The notes under the pieces: generated by a model | The model's database searches: none | Told to the model about the DNA's origin: nothing | What the model saw: the letters and a program-made list of their open reading frames with translations, nothing else | In this document: positions 23,660 to 32,319 of the stretch, in pieces | Position numbering within the stretch: position 1 is the first letter of the stretch | How the letters are laid out: every line of letters starts with the position of its first letter | Source of the DNA: Natroniella sulfidigena | Lineage (GTDB): Bacteria; Bacillota; Halanaerobiia; Halobacteroidales; Halobacteroidaceae | Assembly (NCBI RefSeq): GCF_023223645.1 | Contig: NZ_JALKBY010000020.1 | Location: 1-43,526, forward strand | Direction of reading: 5' to 3' | DNA: 43,526 bases | Program-made: the position numbers and the translations under genes

Positions 23660-24913
23660 ATGATTTCTAAAGAAAGAAGAGTATTGGTTGTAGATGATGA
23701 AGCAAGAAATAGAGAGAAATTAGTTGAGATATTAGATGAATGGGAATTAATAATGGCTAAAGATGGGGAAAAAGCTTTAGAGGTTGCTAAAGCTGAACTG
23801 CCAGAGCTTATTTTATTGGATATTAAAATGCCTAGAATTGATGGGTATGAAGTTTGTAAAAGGCTTAAAGCATCAGAAACTACAAAAACTATACCTGTTA
23901 TTTTTATGACAGTTGATGATGATAAAGAAGATGAAGTTTATGGTTTGGAATTAGGAGCAATTGATTATATTAGCAAGCCTTTTAATTCGAGGTTGACTAA
24001 AAAGAAGGTCAAAAATCATATTCAACATCAACGAGCAAAAAAGAAGTTAAGAAGATTTTCTAAGGTTGTTGAGCAGAGCCCTATCAGTATCATTATTACA
24101 GATCTTGCTGGTAGGATTGAATATGTAAATCCTAAATTCACAGAACTTACAGGTTATAGTTTGGAGGAAATAAAAGGAAAGAACCCACGGATATTAAAGA
24201 CTGGCTATCACCCTGATTCACATTATGAAGAATTATGGAAGACGATTACTTCGGGTAAAGTTTGGGAAGGTGAACTTTATAATAGAAAGAAGGATGGCAA
24301 TTATTATTGGGAAAAGGTTAAAATAACTCCTTTATTCAACCAAGCAGATCAGATTGAAGCCTTCATAGCTATTAAAGAGGACATTACAGAGGAAAAGAAA
24401 AAAGAGAGCAGACTTGAATATTTGGCGGATATTGATAAAATGACTAGGGTATATAATAGACGGGCTGGTTATGAAATATTAAAGGATTTGAAAAAAAGAG
24501 TAGATGATGAAGGAGGTTCTCTTGCAATAGCCTTTATTGATCTTAATAACTTAAAATTAGTTAATGATCATTATGGACATAATGCAGGTGATGAATTTAT
24601 AACAACTGTAGTAGAGGCAACTAAGAACTCTATTCGTGAAGAAGATACAGTTGCTAGATTTGGAGGGGATGAATTCATAATAATCTTTGAAGATATAGGA
24701 GTAAAGGATGCTCAAAAAATATTGGAGCGCATCCAAGATAGGCTTCAAGAAAAAGAGCAAGAAGCTAGCTACCAGATGAGTATTAGTTATGGAATAGAAA
24801 AATATGAACAAGGTAAAGAGATGGATCTAGATCAATTGATATCTGCAGCGGATAATAAGATGTATAAGTTTAAAGAGGAATATAAGAAAGAACATGGTTT
24901 GTCGAATAGATAG
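23660..24913 (+). CDS. Response regulator diguanylate cyclase (REC-PAS-GGDEF)
   Basis: 417 aa, cytoplasmic. The receiver (1-125) has D12/D13-type acidic residues, LLDIKMPRIDG with the phospho-acceptor near 55, and SKPF. A PAS domain (about 135-250) opens with VVEQSPISIIITDLAGRIEY and ends in an ITEEKKKE linker typical of PAS-PAC. The GGDEF domain (about 262-410) has DHYGHNAGDEF, the intact active site ARFGGDEF, and REED five residues before it, an RxxD I-site. It should make c-di-GMP under phosphorylation and a second PAS-sensed signal. GCAGGAGGGG precedes the ATG. Single gene; no kinase adjacent. Confidence 0.93.
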   Translation: MISKERRVLVVDDEARNREKLVEILDEWELIMAKDGEKALEVAKAELPELILLDIKMPRIDGYEVCKRLKASETTKTIPVIFMTVDDDKEDEVYGLELGAIDYISKPFNSRLTKKKVKNHIQHQRAKKKLRRFSKVVEQSPISIIITDLAGRIEYVNPKFTELTGYSLEEIKGKNPRILKTGYHPDSHYEELWKTITSGKVWEGELYNRKKDGNYYWEKVKITPLFNQADQIEAFIAIKEDITEEKKKESRLEYLADIDKMTRVYNRRAGYEILKDLKKRVDDEGGSLAIAFIDLNNLKLVNDHYGHNAGDEFITTVVEATKNSIREEDTVARFGGDEFIIIFEDIGVKDAQKILERIQDRLQEKEQEASYQMSISYGIEKYEQGKEMDLDQLISAADNKMYKFKEEYKKEHGLSNR

Positions 24914-25018
24914 ATTAAAATTATATTGTTGAAATTGTTATAAATTAACATGGACTAGCTTTAGAAATTGAGTTAAGATAAGAAGTAGATACTATAAATA
25001 AATGAAGGAGAGTAAACA

Positions 25019-25744
25019 ATGAAGCTCAAAATGATGGTAATTATTAGCTTGTTTCTTATCTTAGCTGTTGGTTGTAGAGGGCAGGAAAGTTATGAGCTAT
25101 CTGGTCAAGTAGTAGATGGAACAGAAGTAGGAGTTGAGGATGTATCATTACATATTGGAGCTGATGGCTTAGTAAGGACTGATCAAGAAGGTAGATGGTC
25201 TAAGGTAGTTGAAGAAGAGCAATTAACTAAAGGAGAGGTCTTAATCAGACCTGCTAAGGAAGGTTATCACTTTATTCCTCAAGAAAAGAAGATAACTTCA
25301 TTAAGGCAGGATATAGAGTTTGAAGCAGTCAAAAGTAGTTATTTTGAGGGAGATAATAAGATTTATGCGATAGAGTTGCAATCTCAAAAGAGGATTTTGC
25401 TTGAAGAGGTTCTGCCGGGGGAAGAGTATAAGATTTTATTTGATTTAGCAGCAACGGTCGAGAATGAAGAGCTAGCAAGATATTTAAGGGCTTTAGAGTT
25501 AGAGTATATTGATTTAGCAGTAATTAATAGTCCTTATCCTGGTGAAATAGAAAGGTTGATTGGAAAGTTTGAAGAGGTTGATCCAGAAGATGTAGTTGAT
25601 CCAGCTATAGAAGGTACAGTAACTATTGTAGAGGATTATTTAGTTGAGTTAGCTGAAGATAACATTGAATTGATTGAAGGTAGATTTAATGAGCTTAAAT
25701 GGTTGATTTCTAATGAAGAAGTTTTAGAGGAAGTTATAGAATAA
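25019..25744 (+). CDS. Lipoprotein with carboxypeptidase-regulatory-like domain
   Basis: 241 aa. Signal peptide MKLKMMVIISLFLIL with lipobox LAVGC (Cys19 would be lipidated). Residues 25-105 form an Ig-like beta sandwich (YELSGQVVDGTEVGVEDVSL..RTDQEGRWSK), like carboxypeptidase regulatory domains. The C-terminal half is acidic and helical. It probably sits on the cell surface or in the periplasm; the function is unknown. AAGGAGAG precedes the ATG. A terminator follows. Confidence 0.7.
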   Translation: MKLKMMVIISLFLILAVGCRGQESYELSGQVVDGTEVGVEDVSLHIGADGLVRTDQEGRWSKVVEEEQLTKGEVLIRPAKEGYHFIPQEKKITSLRQDIEFEAVKSSYFEGDNKIYAIELQSQKRILLEEVLPGEEYKILFDLAATVENEELARYLRALELEYIDLAVINSPYPGEIERLIGKFEEVDPEDVVDPAIEGTVTIVEDYLVELAEDNIELIEGRFNELKWLISNEEVLEEVIE

Positions 25745-25758
25745 GTGATAGTTTGATT

Positions 25759-25797
25759 AAGCAGATCTCATTTTTTATGGGGTCTGCTTTAATTTTT
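25759..25797 (+). terminator. Terminator of the lipoprotein gene
   Basis: AAGCAGATC pairs with GGTCTGCTT (one G-U) around a 13-base loop; TTAATTTTTT follows. Confidence 0.8.
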
Positions 25798-26112
25798 TAC
25801 AATTATGTGTCACTTTCGATATGCTATTAACATGAGGAAAGTTTCTCGTTCGGAAAGATTTTTTCTGAGTTTCTAAGACTCACCTCCAATCAAACAAGAG
25901 CAAGTTAATTTTAAAATAGGAAAATTAACTAATTCATGCTCTGATTTGATTTCCGGTTCATCAAGAAACTAAACGAAAAAATCTAGATGTCACTGCGAAA
26001 CATTCCTCATGATAGTTTGGATTTGTTTTTATGGTTTTAATGATTTTAACTGTCAACTGTACACTGTAAACTGTCAACTGATATATAGTGGCAAAGTGCC
26101 ACTATATATCAA
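25798..26112 (+). repeat. Large nested-hairpin element, copy 12
   Basis: The same as copy 10 at 17813 over its length, apart from one 9-bp insertion (near 26027), the left-end base changes and the terminal hairpin. There GATATAAAGTGGCA..TGCCACTTTATATC has become GATATATAGTGGCA..TGCCACTATATATC, a paired change that keeps the stem. It fills most of the gap between the lipoprotein and zinc-ribbon genes; the rest (26113-26203) has no gene. Confidence 0.92.
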
Positions 26113-26203
26113 TTCAGTGTAACTTTTGCAGGTATCTAGTTGATTATCAAGAAGAAGTTAATCATAGTCAAGATTCTTCTTATTGAGAAAAGGAGGAAGT
26201 TAA

Positions 26204-26449
26204 ATGCTAACCATTAAATGTGCTAAATGCAAAGATAAGCTTTTGAAATATAAAAAGATTGGTCAAGGTAGAGTTTTGAGATGTTGGGAAGAAAAGATTA
26301 GCAGAATTTATGGTCAACTTGAAGATGATAAACTTTTATGTAATAATTGTGGTAACCTAATTGGTGAGGTTAAGACTAGAGCAGGAAGAAATTATATAGA
26401 TATGAACCAAGAAGAGTTTACCTACAGTGGACGAAAGATTCCTAAGTAA
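26204..26449 (+). CDS. Small zinc-ribbon protein
   Basis: 81 aa with two CxxC pairs, CAKC near 6-9 and CNNC near 46-49, forming a zinc ribbon. KYKKIGQGRVLRCWEEKI (about 15-32) is a conserved stretch I recall from other small bacterial zinc-ribbon proteins. Function unknown; a nucleic-acid or protein adaptor role is possible. AAAGGAGGA precedes the ATG. It may be co-transcribed with the DUF2721 pair 31 bp downstream. Confidence 0.7.
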   Translation: MLTIKCAKCKDKLLKYKKIGQGRVLRCWEEKISRIYGQLEDDKLLCNNCGNLIGEVKTRAGRNYIDMNQEEFTYSGRKIPK

Positions 26450-26480
26450 GGTTAAATAAAATTTTAGGGTGTGATAAATC

Positions 26481-26864
26481 TTGGAACTTACGACTCCGTC
26501 TATTTTATTTTCTACTATTTCTTTATTAATGGCATCTTATATGATCAGGTTTTCAAGGGCTTATGAGCTAATAGATAATTTGCTTGTAAAGCTTAATGAT
26601 AAAGAAGGGAAAGAGCAGAAGTGTATTAGAGAACAGATAGATTTGTTATCAAAACGAATTATCTATATTAGACGATTACAATACTTTGCTATCTTTTCTT
26701 TAATAGCTTCGACAGTATCTATTTTTTTGTTATTAGCTCATAGATTAGTTATGGCTCGAATAGCTTTTGGTTTAGCAATTATATTCTTCTTATGCTGTAT
26801 TCTAATAGTATTGATTGAAATTTATTATTCTGTAAAGGCAATAGATATTAATTTAAAAATATGA
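26481..26864 (+). CDS. DUF2721 membrane protein, first of a tandem pair
   Basis: 127 aa with three membrane segments: LTTPSILFSTISLLMASYMIRF at the start, then helices at about 63-85 and 90-115. A cytoplasmic loop with LSKRIIYIRRLQYFAIFSL is typical of DUF2721 (PF11026). Function unknown. TTG start after AGGGTGTG. It ends 8 bp before its paralogue. Confidence 0.75.
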   Translation: MELTTPSILFSTISLLMASYMIRFSRAYELIDNLLVKLNDKEGKEQKCIREQIDLLSKRIIYIRRLQYFAIFSLIASTVSIFLLLAHRLVMARIAFGLAIIFFLCCILIVLIEIYYSVKAIDINLKI

Positions 26865-26872
26865 GGTGATAA

Positions 26873-27334
26873 ATGATGGAATTTGATTTAACAACTCCGG
26901 CTTTGATATTTTCGATGACTTCACTATTACTGCTAGCATATACAAATAGATTTTTGGCTTTAGCAAAGTTGATCAGAGAGCTTCATAGTAAAGCAAAGAA
27001 GAATGGAAAGGATCGAATTATTGACTCTCAGTTGGCTTCATTGAGAAAGAGGGTTAAAGTGATTAGAAATATGCAATTTTTAGCTATTTTATCACTTTTC
27101 TTTTGTGTTCTTTCTATGCTGCTATTATTTTTTGGTAGCCAAATAGGTGGCAAGGTCTTCTTTGTAATAGGGCTTGCAACTTTACTTGTTTCTTTAATCT
27201 TTTCAGCTATTGAGATAAATCTATCAGTAAATGCTTTAAATATTCAGCTCAGTGAGAGTGTAGAGTATAATTCAACAGTTGATAAAGGGGATGAATTAGA
27301 AATCATTTCTTCCGATTCAACAATAGAAGGCTGA
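26873..27334 (+). CDS. DUF2721 membrane protein, second of a tandem pair
   Basis: 153 aa, the same architecture as its upstream neighbour: LTTPALIFSMTSLLLLAYTNRF, then LRKRVKVIRNMQFLAILSLF and two more helices. It has an added acidic C-terminal tail of about 25 residues. It probably arose by tandem duplication. Two ATGs (26873, 26876) both follow GAGGTG; either could be used. Confidence 0.75.
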   Translation: MMEFDLTTPALIFSMTSLLLLAYTNRFLALAKLIRELHSKAKKNGKDRIIDSQLASLRKRVKVIRNMQFLAILSLFFCVLSMLLLFFGSQIGGKVFFVIGLATLLVSLIFSAIEINLSVNALNIQLSESVEYNSTVDKGDELEIISSDSTIEG

Positions 27335-27765
27335 GCTTTAAATTTGACATTTTAAGGTTGATTTTATGGAAATCTGTTTACTTAGTAAATCTGGAATCCA
27401 GCATTAGCAGGTAATTTTAAAAAACAGAAATACTATAAAAGTTCAAAAAACAGAAATATTATTATTACAGAGATTACTACAGAGACTACAACAGAGATTA
27501 CTGTACAAAGAAGAAGAAAAAGAGGGCTTGAAATTTTTAAAAAATTATATTATTGACCAGCGTCTTAGGATGCTGGTCTCTTTTTAATTAAGTAAGATTA
27601 TAAGGAATTAGGAGTTTAAAAGTTGTAAATATGTTTTTGTCTATTTAAGGTTGTTAATAAAAAAACAAGTGGTTTTATGTAGGAATTTTTTTGAATTTAT
27701 AGAAATATGGTATTAAACTAGGTTGAGATTAGGTATGAGAGAAGTCTTATTAAAAGGAGGAAAAG
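27335..27765. other. Non-coding gap before the phosphorelay operon
   Basis: It contains a doubled AAAAAACAGAAATA (27417 and 27445 regions), three 12-bp tandem units ACAGAGATTACT/ACAGAGACTACA/ACAGAGATTACT at 27467-27502, and a terminator at 27555. From 27587 to 27765 it is AT-rich, with no clear promoter. No reading frame with a ribosome site is seen. A small RNA ending at the terminator is possible but unsupported by a good promoter. Confidence 0.45.
27555..27586 (+). terminator. Terminator
   Basis: GACCAGCG-tcttagga-TGCTGGTC followed by TCTTTTT. It is 220 bp after the second DUF2721 gene. Confidence 0.85.
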
Positions 27766-28716
27766 ATGAAGATTCTGATTGTTGATGATGTAGAAAGTAT
27801 TAGGAAATTATTACTTCATATTTTAAAAGAAGAAGGATATAAGAGGTTATTTTCTGCTCAGTCAGCAGAAGAGGCTTTTGAAATTTTAAAGGCGGAAGAG
27901 ATAGATTTAATTTTAATGGATATTATGATGCCTGATTTGAATGGAATTGAAGTTTGTAGAATTATAAAGAATGATTTAGGATTGACAGATATTAAGGTGA
28001 TTATGGTTACAGGCAAGACAGATACTGATTATTTAAAAGAAGCTTTTGAAGCTGGAGCAATGGATTATATTGAGAAGCCGATTAATAAGGTAGAACTTTT
28101 GGCCCGAGTGAATTCGGTTGTTGAATTAATTAAGAAGGAACAGGAGTTACAACAGACGGTCGAATTATTAGAGGAGGCTAATAAAGAACTAGAGCGGATG
28201 GTCTCTATTGATGGTTTGACTCAAATTGCTAATAGAAAGTTTTTTGATAATACTTTAAAAAAAGAATGGGGTCAAGCTAGGCGTAGAAAGAGTAAATTGG
28301 CTTTATTGATGTTGGATATTGACAACTTTAAAGACTATAATGATACTTATGGTCATCAAGGAGGAGATGAGTGTTTAAAAGAGTTGGCAAAGTTATTTGA
28401 AAGGTTGCTCTTTCGTTCGGGAGATTTAGTAGCACGTTATGGAGGGGAAGAGTTTGCTATTATTTTACCAGAAACTGATTTAAAGGGGGCTAAAGAAGTA
28501 GCAAATAGGGTAAGAGAAGGAGTAGAAGGGTTGCAATTAGAACATAAAGCTTCTAAGGTTTCTGATTATGTGACAGTCAGTGTAGGGGTAGCGGTAGCAG
28601 AGCCGAAATCTAAAGATGGAGAGAAGGACTTAATTGAAGCTGCAGATAGAGCATTGTATAAAGCTAAGGATGCTGGAAGAAATAAAGTTAAGGTGGCTTC
28701 AGAAATTATCAGCTAA
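27766..28716 (+). CDS. PleD-like response regulator diguanylate cyclase (REC-GGDEF)
   Basis: 316 aa. The receiver (1-122) has D7/D8, phospho-acceptor D52 in LMDIMMPD and EKP near 105. A short coiled coil leads to the GGDEF domain, whose active site is ARYGGEEFAIILPE with I-site RSGD before it. It closely resembles the protein at 2757. It heads a three-gene set with an HPt protein (32 bp on) and a hybrid kinase, so its receiver is the likely end point of that phosphorelay and c-di-GMP the output (inference). AAAGGAGGA precedes the ATG. Confidence 0.93.
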   Translation: MKILIVDDVESIRKLLLHILKEEGYKRLFSAQSAEEAFEILKAEEIDLILMDIMMPDLNGIEVCRIIKNDLGLTDIKVIMVTGKTDTDYLKEAFEAGAMDYIEKPINKVELLARVNSVVELIKKEQELQQTVELLEEANKELERMVSIDGLTQIANRKFFDNTLKKEWGQARRRKSKLALLMLDIDNFKDYNDTYGHQGGDECLKELAKLFERLLFRSGDLVARYGGEEFAIILPETDLKGAKEVANRVREGVEGLQLEHKASKVSDYVTVSVGVAVAEPKSKDGEKDLIEAADRALYKAKDAGRNKVKVASEIIS

Positions 28717-28748
28717 ATAGAATTTTAATTGGAAAGGGGTTATTAAAA

Positions 28749-29048
28749 ATGAAAGGTGATAAGGTATATGTTGATCGGGATTTAAAGGCTTTAATTCCAC
28801 AGTTTATGAATAATCGTAAAGAAGAAGTGAAGCAATTAAAGGAATTATTTGCTACTGATAACCTTGAGGAGATTGAAAGTTTGAGTCATGCAATTAAGGG
28901 TACTGGTGGAGGTTATGGTTTTGATAAGGTGACTGAATTAGGACGTAAGATTGAACAGGCTGCTGCTCAAGAAAAGAGAGAGCAGATCAAAGAGTCTATA
29001 ACAGAGTTGGAAGAGCACTTAGAGATGGTAGAGATTATTTATAAATAG
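28749..29048 (+). CDS. HPt phosphotransfer protein
   Basis: A 99-aa four-helix HPt protein. The phosphorylatable histidine is H47 in SLSHAIKGTGGGYGF, matching the H-x-x-K-G-[TS] pattern. It lacks any kinase domain. It lies between a REC-GGDEF gene and a hybrid kinase gene, so it should pass phosphate between the kinase's receivers and the cyclase's receiver. AAAGGGG precedes the ATG. Confidence 0.9.
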   Translation: MKGDKVYVDRDLKALIPQFMNNRKEEVKQLKELFATDNLEEIESLSHAIKGTGGGYGFDKVTELGRKIEQAAAQEKREQIKESITELEEHLEMVEIIYK

Positions 29049-29079
29049 ATTAGTGTACTTAAAAAAGGGGGGACATGAT

Positions 29080-31092
29080 ATGGCTGAGCTTAGTTTTGAG
29101 CAGGAGTATGAAACTATATTTAATAATACTCAGGATACTTTATATTTAATTAAGGTTAAAGAGACAGGAAAGTTTGTTTATATTAAATTGAATGATACTG
29201 CTCTAAAAATGTCTGGATTGAGGAGAGAAGAGGTAATGGGTAAGACCCCTGAGGATTTATTTGGGCAAGAAGCAGGGCAGTCTATAACAGAACAGTGTCA
29301 AAAATGTGTAAAGAAAGAGCAAGAAGTTTCCTTTGAACTGCAGTTAAAGTTCCCGAGCGGACAAAAATACTTGGCTAATAAATTTAAACCTATAACTAAT
29401 GATGGTCGAGTAACTCATATTGTTGGTTCTAGTGTTGATATTACTGATCATAAGGCAAAAGAAAAGGAATTAAGGATTAAAAATATTGAACTTGAACAGG
29501 TTAAAAATGAAGCAGTAGAGGCTTCCCGGGCCAAATCTGACTTTTTAGCTACTATGAGCCATGAAATCAGAACTCCTATGAATTCAATTATTGGTATGAC
29601 TGAATTACTATTAGAAACAGAATTGGATAAAGAGCAGGAGAAGTATATTAAGATACTTCAAAATTCAGGTGATAATCTGCTTACTTTGATCAATGATATT
29701 TTGGATTTATCTAAGATAGAAGCAGGGAAGATTCAGTTGGAGGAAGTAGCTTTTAACTTGATAGAAACGATAGAGGATATAGCTGAAATAATGTCGGTGA
29801 AAGCTTATAAAAAAGGGCTTGAACTGCCAGTTAGAATTACCCCTAAAGTTCCAGAGTATGTCTTAGGAGATAAGACAAGACTGAAACAGGTTTTAATTAA
29901 TTTGATTGGAAATGCTATTAAATTTACTGAAGAAGGGGAGGTAGTGGTTCAAGTTGATGCAAAGCAGGAATTAGAATTAAACTCAGGTGTAGAACTTATT
30001 TTTAAGATTAAAGATACAGGAATTGGTATAGTAAAAGATAAACAGAAAAAGATATTCTCCAGCTTTACTCAGGCTGATTCATCTAGTACCCGTAAGTATG
30101 GTGGTACAGGCTTAGGGCTGACCATTACCCAAAAGTTGGTTGAGTTGATGGGTGGCAATATAGGGGTAGATAGTAAACCTGGTGAAGGAAGTATATTCTA
30201 TTTTACTATTCAACTACCAATTCAAGAAGAAATGAAGGTTGAAAAGAAAACTTTTAACTGTAGATATAAATTTGAAGATTTAAAGATACTTGCTGTTGAT
30301 GATAATTCGACCAACCTATTGATTTTAGATGAGATATTGACTGCTAAAGGGGCCAAAGTAACTTTAGTAGATAATGTTGATTCAGCCATAACTAAGTTAA
30401 AGAAGAGTGTTGAAGAGGATGACTTCTATCAACTTGTATTATTGGATTATATGATGCCCATAAAGGGCGGTTTTGCATTGGTTGAATATATTCGAGAAGA
30501 CTCTAAATTAAATCAACTCAAGATTATAATGTTATCATCAAATTTTGAGCGTCAAGCTAAGAAATCTTCTCTCAGCCAAGAAGTAGACGAGTTTTTAATG
30601 AAGCCAATTCGTAAAAAAGAACTTTTAAATAATATAGCTGAGGTAATGGGAATTGAATACTTTGAAGGGGCCAAAGAGGATAGAATAGAAGATAAGGATG
30701 CAAAAAGTGATAATGTTGATGATAAACAACTTAAGATTTTAGTGGTAGAAGATGTTAAGGATAATCGATTGTTAATTAATGCTTATCTTAAGAAGACTGT
30801 TCATCAATTAAAGATGGTAGAGAATGGAGCTGAAGCAATAAAGGAGTTTAAAGAGGATGATTATGATCTAGTATTAATGGATATCCAAATGCCTGTAATG
30901 GATGGTTATCAAGCTACTAAAAAGATAAGAGACTGGGAAAAGGAGCAGAATTTAGAAGAAACCCCTATAGTAGCTCTTACTGCTTATGCTCTTGAAAAGG
31001 ATATTAAAAAGTCATTAGAGGTTGGTTGTAATCAACATCTATCTAAGCCAATTAAGAAAGAGGAATTGTTTGATTTGATAGCTAGTTTCTAA
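29080..31092 (+). CDS. Hybrid histidine kinase (PAS-HisKA-HATPase-REC-REC)
   Basis: 670 aa, no membrane helix. A PAS domain (about 5-125: NNTQDTLYLIK.., MSGLRREEVMGKTPEDLF); HisKA with SHEIRTPMNSIIGMTE (about 160-175); a HATPase with the N box (INLIGNAIKF), G1 (DTGIGI) and G2 (GTGLGLTI). Receiver 1 begins at about 405 with DD and LLDYMMP; receiver 2 is at about 545-670 with LMDIQMP and SKPI. It has no HPt domain of its own, and the HPt is encoded just upstream. The open frame starts at GTG 29053, but the GGGGGG site (29067-29072) points to ATG 29080. Confidence 0.93.
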   Translation: MAELSFEQEYETIFNNTQDTLYLIKVKETGKFVYIKLNDTALKMSGLRREEVMGKTPEDLFGQEAGQSITEQCQKCVKKEQEVSFELQLKFPSGQKYLANKFKPITNDGRVTHIVGSSVDITDHKAKEKELRIKNIELEQVKNEAVEASRAKSDFLATMSHEIRTPMNSIIGMTELLLETELDKEQEKYIKILQNSGDNLLTLINDILDLSKIEAGKIQLEEVAFNLIETIEDIAEIMSVKAYKKGLELPVRITPKVPEYVLGDKTRLKQVLINLIGNAIKFTEEGEVVVQVDAKQELELNSGVELIFKIKDTGIGIVKDKQKKIFSSFTQADSSSTRKYGGTGLGLTITQKLVELMGGNIGVDSKPGEGSIFYFTIQLPIQEEMKVEKKTFNCRYKFEDLKILAVDDNSTNLLILDEILTAKGAKVTLVDNVDSAITKLKKSVEEDDFYQLVLLDYMMPIKGGFALVEYIREDSKLNQLKIIMLSSNFERQAKKSSLSQEVDEFLMKPIRKKELLNNIAEVMGIEYFEGAKEDRIEDKDAKSDNVDDKQLKILVVEDVKDNRLLINAYLKKTVHQLKMVENGAEAIKEFKEDDYDLVLMDIQMPVMDGYQATKKIRDWEKEQNLEETPIVALTAYALEKDIKKSLEVGCNQHLSKPIKKEELFDLIASF

Positions 31093-31154
31093 ATACAGCT
31101 TTCTATTAATATCAAAAAGATTTAACTCTTTAAAGTTTTATAGGAGGAGAGAAA

Positions 31155-31598
31155 ATGAAGTATACTGAAGCAAATCTTGGTAGAATATTCATATTACGCC
31201 TTGAAGATGGTGATAGCATTCCAGAAACAATTGAAGAATTTGCAGTTAAAAAGGATCTTAAAGCAGCAACTGTATTATTTATTGGTGGAGTTGATAAAGA
31301 TAGTAAGATTATCGTTGGCCCAGAAGATGGAACTGCTCAAACCCCAGTAAAGATGGTAGAAAATCTAGTAGGTGTTAGTGAGGCTTTAGGGGTAGGAACT
31401 ATCTTCACTAATGAAACAGCTGAACCTAAATTGCATCTACATTCTGCTTGTGGTCGTAGCAAGGAAACAATCACTGGTTGTACTAGAGATGGAGTTGATA
31501 TTTGGAAGATTGGTGAGGTGATAATACTAGAGTTGCTTAATTCTTCTGCTCGCAGAGAGATTGATCATGAAACAGGTTTTGAATTATTAGAAGTTTAA
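31155..31598 (+). CDS. PPC/DUF296 domain protein
   Basis: 147 aa, a single PPC domain (PF03479), the fold named from plant and prokaryote AT-hook-linked proteins. Marks are FILRLEDGDSIPETIEEF at the start, ATVLFIGGVD at about 38-47, the HLHSACGR metal-binding-like stretch with histidines at about 95-102, and GEVIILELL near the end. Bacterial members form trimers of unknown function. AGGAGGAG precedes the ATG. It may be co-expressed with the membrane protein 46 bp downstream. Confidence 0.85.
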   Translation: MKYTEANLGRIFILRLEDGDSIPETIEEFAVKKDLKAATVLFIGGVDKDSKIIVGPEDGTAQTPVKMVENLVGVSEALGVGTIFTNETAEPKLHLHSACGRSKETITGCTRDGVDIWKIGEVIILELLNSSARREIDHETGFELLEV

Positions 31599-31643
31599 GA
31601 TTTCAATCTACAGTCTGTTTTTTACTATAAGGAGGAGGAGTAA

Positions 31644-32246
31644 ATGGAAGCTAGTGCAAAGATAAAGTTGCTCAGGACTTCTCAAGCTGTTAATAGTGGT
31701 AGGGATTATGAAATTTATCTTAATGGTGAACAGGAAGGTGAGATTGCTAATGGAGAAGAAGAGATAATTGAAGTTAGGCCTGGGGAGCATGAGATTTATG
31801 TCAAAATTGATTGGTGTAAGAGTAAGAAGATGATATTAAATTTAGATGAGGATGAAGAGGTCAAATTGATCTGTGGTAGTAAGCTAGTAGGATGGAAACA
31901 GTGGTTAACTCTTTTTTATTTCTTTACTACAGATAAATTCGTTTATCTAGATTATTATAGTCAAGATCTGACCCTAGATTATGATGAAGAGACTTGGGGA
32001 GAGATTAGAGAAAAAGGTTTCTTGTATTTTATAATCAAGGAGGGAGTTATAGGTTGGGGATTACCAGTTGGAGGTTTGGTTGTACTGGTTGATATTCTAA
32101 CCAGCTTAGGAGAGATTACATTCTATGAAATTATATTAGAGATTTTAAATACTTTGGCTATCTTTTCAATTGGAGGAATTATCTTTGGGGTAATTATGTG
32201 GGTGCTTTCTACAAGAGAAGAAGAGAAGAAAGAGATCTCAAATTAA
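31644..32246 (+). CDS. Membrane protein with N-terminal beta domain
   Basis: 200 aa. Residues 1-75 form a beta-rich domain resembling PEGA-type repeats (YEIYLNGEQEGEIANGE..VRPGEHEIYVKIDW), which are usually surface-linked. Two membrane helices follow at about 135-158 and 168-190, with a short charged tail (STREEEKKE). I do not recognise the family beyond this. AGGAGGAGG precedes the ATG. A bidirectional terminator lies between it and the convergent CheX gene. Confidence 0.6.
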   Translation: MEASAKIKLLRTSQAVNSGRDYEIYLNGEQEGEIANGEEEIIEVRPGEHEIYVKIDWCKSKKMILNLDEDEEVKLICGSKLVGWKQWLTLFYFFTTDKFVYLDYYSQDLTLDYDEETWGEIREKGFLYFIIKEGVIGWGLPVGGLVVLVDILTSLGEITFYEIILEILNTLAIFSIGGIIFGVIMWVLSTREEEKKEISN

Positions 32247-32284
32247 GCAAGAATGGAATATTAGTTACTTAGTGTTAAGAAAAG

Positions 32285-32316
32285 AAAAAAGCTACGGGCC
32301 AACCCCATAGCTTTCT
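32285..32316. terminator. Bidirectional terminator
   Basis: AAAGCTACGGG-ccaac-CCCATAGCTTT (with one bulge), with A and T runs on either side. The loop contains a GGGCCAA word. Confidence 0.8.
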
Positions 32317-32319
32317 TTC

